Source: Phascolarctobacterium succinatutens CAG:287
GTDB taxonomy: Bacteria > Bacillota > Negativicutes > Acidaminococcales > Acidaminococcaceae
Assembly: GCF_000434895.1 (NCBI RefSeq)
Contig: NZ_FR892775.1
Coordinates: 1-26,490 of the forward strand
Direction of reading: 5' to 3'
DNA length: 26,490 nucleotides
A program made the translations under genes and the position numbers. The notes under the pieces were generated by a model. The model was given only the letters and a program-made list of their open reading frames with translations, was not told the DNA's origin and did no database searches. Below are positions 23,531 through 26,490 of the stretch, piece by piece (within the stretch, counting starts at the first letter, position 1; every line of letters begins with the position of its first letter).

Positions 23531-24195
23531 ATCGGTTGAACACCGACACGCTCCTTGAAAACTGTTTTGACAAATATATCGTATAACTCGGTGCACTAAA
23601 GGGTTGTCAACCCCTCCGAGAATACCGGAAGCTGTGACCAGGCTGCCTGCGGGATACTGCGGCAGTGAGGTTTCTGTTGCTCCGTGAGGACTGACAGAGA
23701 AGCCCAAAAGGCAACACAGAACGGTATGTGCGGATCTTGGTGCCGATTAAAGCACAAAGGATTCTGGCAGCGACAATAGACGCTAGCTCGAAAGGCTAGA
23801 AAAATCCGTGAAACCTGCAGCAGGGATGCTGCAGCGAACTTAGCGGAAACTCCGAACCAAGCTGTTGGTAGTGAAGCGAAGAAATCCGTGTATAACAGAA
23901 TTCTGAGGTAAAAGTAGCTCAATACCTGGTTGCGCATACCATAAAAATGCATTTATCTGAAAGATGGGTGAAATTTGTGGGTAGCCATTCCCGTGGCAGG
24001 CAAAAGGGGCAGGAAGCTCAGGGTCGCTCCCGAAGGCTCAGACCTGTCTTCTGTGTGGCTGAAGAAATCGGAAACCGTAGATTACGTAAGGCGAAGGTCT
24101 ATACGATATATTTGTCAAAGCGGTTTGTCAAGTGGGCATAACAAAAGGCAGCTATCAGCAAGCTTCATGCTTGTGTACTAGCTGCGCTTTTTTGT
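23531..24195 (+). ncRNA. Large structured non-coding RNA, class not identified
   Basis: The region lacks a credible gene but is packed with paired segments. A perfect 20-bp terminal stem TTTGACAAATATATCGTATA (23566-23585) pairs with 24100-24119. It extends outwards through CTG/CGG and AAA/TTT to CTTG (23554-23557) / CAAG (24129-24132), enclosing about 515 nt. Inside are CTGCAGCA-GGGA-TGCTGCAG, a perfect 8-bp stem with a GNRA-type loop, the CTAGC/GCTAG hairpin capped by CGAAA, GGGTTGTCAACCC (23601-23613) and many GAAA-type linkers. Base composition is richer in G and C than the flanks. An extended -10 promoter lies at 23516 and an intrinsic terminator ends at 24195. Size and architecture recall the large ornate RNAs (OLE, ROOL, GOLLD), but I cannot assign it to any of them. 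Confidence 0.72.
24143..24195 (+). terminator. Two-part terminator of the structured RNA
   Basis: An outer stem GGCAGCTA / TAGCTGCGC (with a one-base bulge) encloses an inner hairpin CAAGC/GCTTG and is followed by TTTTTT at 24189-24194. It belongs to the same family as the terminator at 15330-15382. Confidence 0.75.
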
Positions 24196-24266
24196 TGGCA
24201 CGAAAAATTTTAAATTGAAACGTCCTTCAAAATTCTATAGAAGGCATAGTATTAACAATTTTATTC

Positions 24267-24722
24267 TTAATTTTTTCCTGCAAAGCAATAAAACTCATTA
24301 TAAACCTGCTTCAGTCCAGCATATTTACCGGATTCTCGAATGCCATAGATTTCTTTGACACTGTAAGGCAGATTCGGTAAATCATCCCTAGTAACTATAA
24401 CGAAATAATTATCCGACTCCTTAACGCGTACAGCAAAATCCTCAGATTTAATAAATCTATTGCATTCGTCTATAAAAACTATGCTGTTATGGATAAATTG
24501 CAGATTCTCTTCCCAACGCTGTCCACCGATAACGACACAGGGAACATCGCATTTTACTAAAACACCGCTACTGTCTCCATCTCTGTCATAAGCATTTAAT
24601 AAATCGAGAAGCGTTGTTTTACCGGTAGCGCTATCACCACGGATAATAGTAATATTTCTGGAGATAGTAAATTCATAGCGCAGTCTGTTATTTTGTACAA
24701 AAACACTATACTTACCCTTCAT
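24267..24722 (-). CDS. Small P-loop ATPase (AAA-like), 151 aa
   Basis: The protein has a Walker A GDSATGKTT at 29-37, a Walker B SIVFIDE (80-86) and a sensor-like FVIVTRDD (107-114). This is a minimal ABC/AAA-type NTPase core without signature motif or accessory domains. No family name is certain. The start ATG follows GAGGT and lies nine bases after the stop of a broken partner gene, so the two formed an operon. Small ATPases of this kind are often linked with a short partner protein of unknown function. The ATPase frame is intact, but its partner has lost its N-terminus. The activity and substrate are unknown. Confidence 0.6.
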   Translation of the reverse strand: MKGKYSVFVQNNRLRYEFTISRNITIIRGDSATGKTTLLDLLNAYDRDGDSSGVLVKCDVPCVVIGGQRWEENLQFIHNSIVFIDECNRFIKSEDFAVRVKESDNYFVIVTRDDLPNLPYSVKEIYGIRESGKYAGLKQVYNEFYCFAGKN

Positions 24723-24730
24723 GCTCTACC

Positions 24731-24973
24731 TCACAAAAAATCATACACTACATCAAGCCATTCCTCTTGATTATGTACGACAACACCATTATTTGATATC
24801 TTAATGGCATATTCACCATCGCCAAAATTCATACTATGATGCAGGCTTATCGTCAAATCCTTATTTTGGGCAATCTCCAGAATCCATTTAGCGCAGTTAT
24901 TACCACATGCTGTTGCATTATAAGCTAAAGCATAGACTTTACGTTAAGCCTTTATTTCACTTCCGTGCTTCAT
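24731..24973 (-). pseudogene. Broken partner gene of the small ATPase
   Basis: The minus strand starts ATG at 24973, runs nine codons and hits TAA (24946-24944). It then stays open as VYALAYNATACGNNC, KWILEIAQNKDLTISLHHSM and EEWLDVVYDFL to TGA 24733-24731. No good start codon follows the internal stop. The ATG lies only three bases after the DUF1638 stop, as though a deletion had removed the original N-terminus and joined the two genes. The surviving 68 codons look like a normal protein end. Confidence 0.6.
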
Positions 24974-24976
24974 GCC

Positions 24977-25648
24977 CTACTTCTTAATCGTACAAGGACG
25001 CAGTCCATCAAACTCATGAATGCTCAGCGTTCCACCCTTAGGTATCGCAATAACGCTGTCATCATATTTGCCAGACACAAGTTTTTCCAGCACCTTGTAA
25101 GGCCCCGGCAGACGCGTAAGCGTTCCTCCCAAAAGCTTCACCAAAGGCATAATATAAGCTTCAACCTCCTGCAAATCATACGTCCCTGTATCAATGATAT
25201 AAAAATCCGTGAATCCCTTATACAGCTGCTTCAGGAAGATTTCCGCTTCTGCCTGACCACGCTCCTGCACAAGCTTGGCATAGTCAATTGTAGAGTTTTT
25301 CATGAAGTTCATCCAGCTCTTAGTTATGAAAATCGCTCCGTCAGGACGCTTTATGCCGGAACCGGTCAGAAGAACATCAATGCAGTCCATAGTGCGCGGC
25401 ACAGCAATAGGACAGGTTGTGGCCTTCAAATCACACGTAGCCTTGCCGCAACCGGAAACGCAGATAACTATTTCCTCTGCTTCTGTATTTTCGTCTATAA
25501 TCCTTTGCAATGTTTCATGCATCTTCTGCGGATCGCTATGAAGCGCAACATTAAGATATGTGACCTTGCCATCAAAGCCTATTTTCTTAATGGTGTTTTC
25601 CAACTCTTTTTGCAGCGTAATGCAGGAATAGATTGCTCTTTTGCCCAT
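24977..25648 (-). CDS. DUF1638 domain protein
   Basis: The 223-residue protein matches DUF1638. It has a Cys-rich segment VSGCGKATCDL (64-74), then VPRTMDCIDVLLTG (83-96), and a C-terminal GTYDL plus LRPCTI region. Conserved cysteines are at 9, 63, 67, 72, 79 and 89, suggesting metal or cofactor binding. DUF1638 genes are often found near corrinoid or methyltransferase systems, but none lies in this window. The ATG has GAGGAG eight bases upstream. A TATAAT -10 with TG extension precedes it at 25685-25680. It is transcribed divergently from the FMN oxidoreductase. The biochemical role is unknown. Confidence 0.8.
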   Translation of the reverse strand: MGKRAIYSCITLQKELENTIKKIGFDGKVTYLNVALHSDPQKMHETLQRIIDENTEAEEIVICVSGCGKATCDLKATTCPIAVPRTMDCIDVLLTGSGIKRPDGAIFITKSWMNFMKNSTIDYAKLVQERGQAEAEIFLKQLYKGFTDFYIIDTGTYDLQEVEAYIMPLVKLLGGTLTRLPGPYKVLEKLVSGKYDDSVIAIPKGGTLSIHEFDGLRPCTIKK

Positions 25649-25679
25649 AATATCAGCTCCTCATATTAGCGTTAGCTTA

Positions 25680-25688
25680 ATTATACCA
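25680..25688 (-). promoter_or_regulatory. Promoter of the DUF1638 gene
   Basis: On the minus strand TGGTATAAT (25688-25680) is an extended -10 with a perfect TATAAT. TTTACT, 16 bases upstream, is a partial -35. The start codon is about 30 bases downstream. Confidence 0.6.
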
Positions 25689-25754
25689 CGCTAGTAGGAA
25701 CAGTAAAAGCTGGCTTTAAGAAGAAAGCCTCAACGCAAATTAACCTCCTCCCCC

Positions 25755-25785
25755 TTGACTTAGACTGTACTCCAGGTATTATACT
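25755..25785 (+). promoter_or_regulatory. MerR-type promoter (19-bp spacer) of the oxidoreductase gene
   Basis: TTGACT (25755-25760), a 19-base spacer and TATACT (25780-25785) form a promoter with the over-long spacing typical of MerR-family activation. The spacer TAGACTGTACTCCAGG resembles the MerR-family dyad CTTAGAGT-ACTCTAAG, though degenerate. No MerR-family gene is in the window. Confidence 0.6.
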
Positions 25786-25827
25786 AGAAACAACAGGAAA
25801 TTAGTCAAAGGAAAGGACGGATAACAA

Positions 25828-26367
25828 ATGTCTAAAAAGGTTGTAGTTATTTCCACAAGTTTAAGAGCAAACAGCAATTCCGAGGCTTTAGCCAAGGAAT
25901 TCGTCAAAGGCGCCAAGGCCGCAGGCCATGAGGTTGAATATATATCGCTCAAGGGCAAAAGCATTGCCTTCTGCATAGGTTGCCTGGCCTGTCAAAGCAA
26001 GGGGCACTGCATTATTAATGACGATGCTCTGCCTATCACCGAGGCTGTGCTGAATGCCGACGTAGTTGTTTGGGCAACGCCTATCTATTATTACGAAATG
26101 GCCGGTCAGATGAAGGTGCTGATTGACCGTATGAATTCCATGTTTCCTAAGGATTACAAATTCCGCGATGTATACTTTCTGGCAACTGCTGCAGACAACG
26201 GCAGCTATACCCCTGAGCGTGCACTGTCAGGCTTAACGGGATGGATTGACTGCTACGAAAAGGCTAAATTAGCCGGCAGCCTTTTCTGCGGCGGAGTTAA
26301 TGCTGCAGGCGAAATCAGCGGCAGCAGCAAGCTGCAGGAGGCTTACGAGCTCGGCCTTAAGACTTAA
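25828..26367 (+). CDS. FMN-dependent NAD(P)H oxidoreductase / flavodoxin-fold protein
   Basis: The 179-residue protein has the FMN phosphate-binding loop STSLRANSNSEAL (9-21) after the first strand. A cysteine cluster CIGCLACQSKGHC (C49, C52, C55, C61) is typical of iron-sulfur flavoproteins of this family. The dimer/flavin segment WATPIYYYEMAGQMKVLIDR (82-101) follows. Such enzymes transfer electrons from NAD(P)H to quinones, nitro compounds or Fe-S partners. GGAAAGGACGG precedes the ATG. The gene has a MerR-type promoter and its own terminator, so it is a single-gene, probably stress-inducible transcript. The physiological substrate is unknown. Confidence 0.87.
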   Translation: MSKKVVVISTSLRANSNSEALAKEFVKGAKAAGHEVEYISLKGKSIAFCIGCLACQSKGHCIINDDALPITEAVLNADVVVWATPIYYYEMAGQMKVLIDRMNSMFPKDYKFRDVYFLATAADNGSYTPERALSGLTGWIDCYEKAKLAGSLFCGGVNAAGEISGSSKLQEAYELGLKT

Positions 26368-26390
26368 CAACTAACCCTCATACGAACAGC

Positions 26391-26434
26391 AAAAGGCTGA
26401 CGCCTTGCGTAAATGCGAAGCGTCAGCCTTTTCT
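26391..26434 (+). terminator. Terminator of the oxidoreductase gene
   Basis: A perfect 13-bp stem AAAAGGCTGACGC (26391-26403) / GCGTCAGCCTTTT (26420-26432) has a 16-nt loop and a T-rich tail. It lies 23 bases after the stop codon. Confidence 0.88.
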
Positions 26435-26490
26435 TATTGTAAGATTATTTATCCTACCTTATATAATGTATTTAGGTTGATAAAGGTAAC
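26435..26490. other. AT-rich right edge
   Basis: A TATAAT occurs near 26461-26468 and TTGTAA about 17-19 bases before it, which could be a promoter for a gene outside the window. Nothing more can be said. Confidence 0.25.

Noticed and set aside
23566..24119. A 554-bp MITE with 20-bp terminal inverted repeats
   Set aside because: No target-site duplication is visible and the stem pairs beyond the repeat. The promoter, terminator and internal hairpins favour an RNA gene. It is not fully excluded.
23596..24181. Short frames within the structured RNA
   Set aside because: They lack ribosome binding sites and have Arg/Ser/Cys-rich composition typical of translated structured RNA.
23531..24195. 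Group II intron, RNase P RNA, tmRNA or rRNA
   Set aside because: No domain V-like hairpin, reverse transcriptase, RNase P conserved core, tRNA-like ends or rRNA sequence could be found.
24965..25669. Plus-strand open frame of 234 codons
   Set aside because: It is the antisense shadow of the DUF1638 gene.

Overview
The window looks like chromosomal DNA of a low-to-moderate GC Gram-positive-type bacterium (Bacillota, probably an anaerobe). Ribosome binding sites are strong AGGAGG types, promoters are TTGACA/TATAAT types, and intrinsic terminators with T-runs are frequent. Families such as DUF1638, DUF3990/DUF3791, YczE-like membrane proteins and KdpE-like regulators also fit that group. Negativicutes is possible, but the sequence does not prove it. 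Most genes lie on the minus strand, and the window reads as an accessory region rich in defence, repair and toxin-antitoxin genes.

Left part (1-6360). A dynamin-like GTPase runs off the left edge and is preceded by a translationally coupled 22-codon leader ORF. Next comes a tight three-gene operon: a coiled-coil protein, a McrB-like AAA+ NTPase and a DUF2357/PD-(D/E)XK nuclease (McrC-like). It resembles type IV restriction systems with coiled-coil partners. A 41-nt direct repeat, which is itself a terminator hairpin, lies on each side of this operon.

Centre (6388-15127). A short UvrA paralogue without the UvrB-binding domain is followed by a six-gene RNA-repair locus. Two WYL-domain regulators precede a 63-aa basic protein, a KptA/Tpt1 2'-phosphotransferase, a Thg1-like 3'-5' polymerase and a three-domain kinase-phosphatase-RNA ligase. 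Together the last three could heal, rebuild and seal broken tRNA. A 32-bp dyad separates the WYL genes from the rest. A terminator hairpin sits inside the last codons of the 63-aa gene, just before kptA.

Right part (15330-26490). This holds a small secreted protein, a metallo-beta-lactamase-fold gene remnant, a hipBA toxin-antitoxin operon with a palindromic operator, a minimal KdpD/KdpE-type two-component pair, a divergent YczE-like membrane protein and a ZIP metal transporter. A DUF3791-DUF3990-small-protein triad (putative ADP-ribosyltransferase toxin-antitoxin) follows. After it comes a ~660-nt highly structured non-coding RNA with its own promoter, a perfect 20-bp terminal stem and a terminator. 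The window ends with a small P-loop ATPase beside a broken partner gene, a DUF1638 protein, and an FMN oxidoreductase behind a MerR-type 19-bp-spacer promoter. Three copies of a 69-nt hairpin repeat (one truncated) are scattered between 16.2 and 23.4 kb, and degraded coding relics lie on both sides of the second copy.
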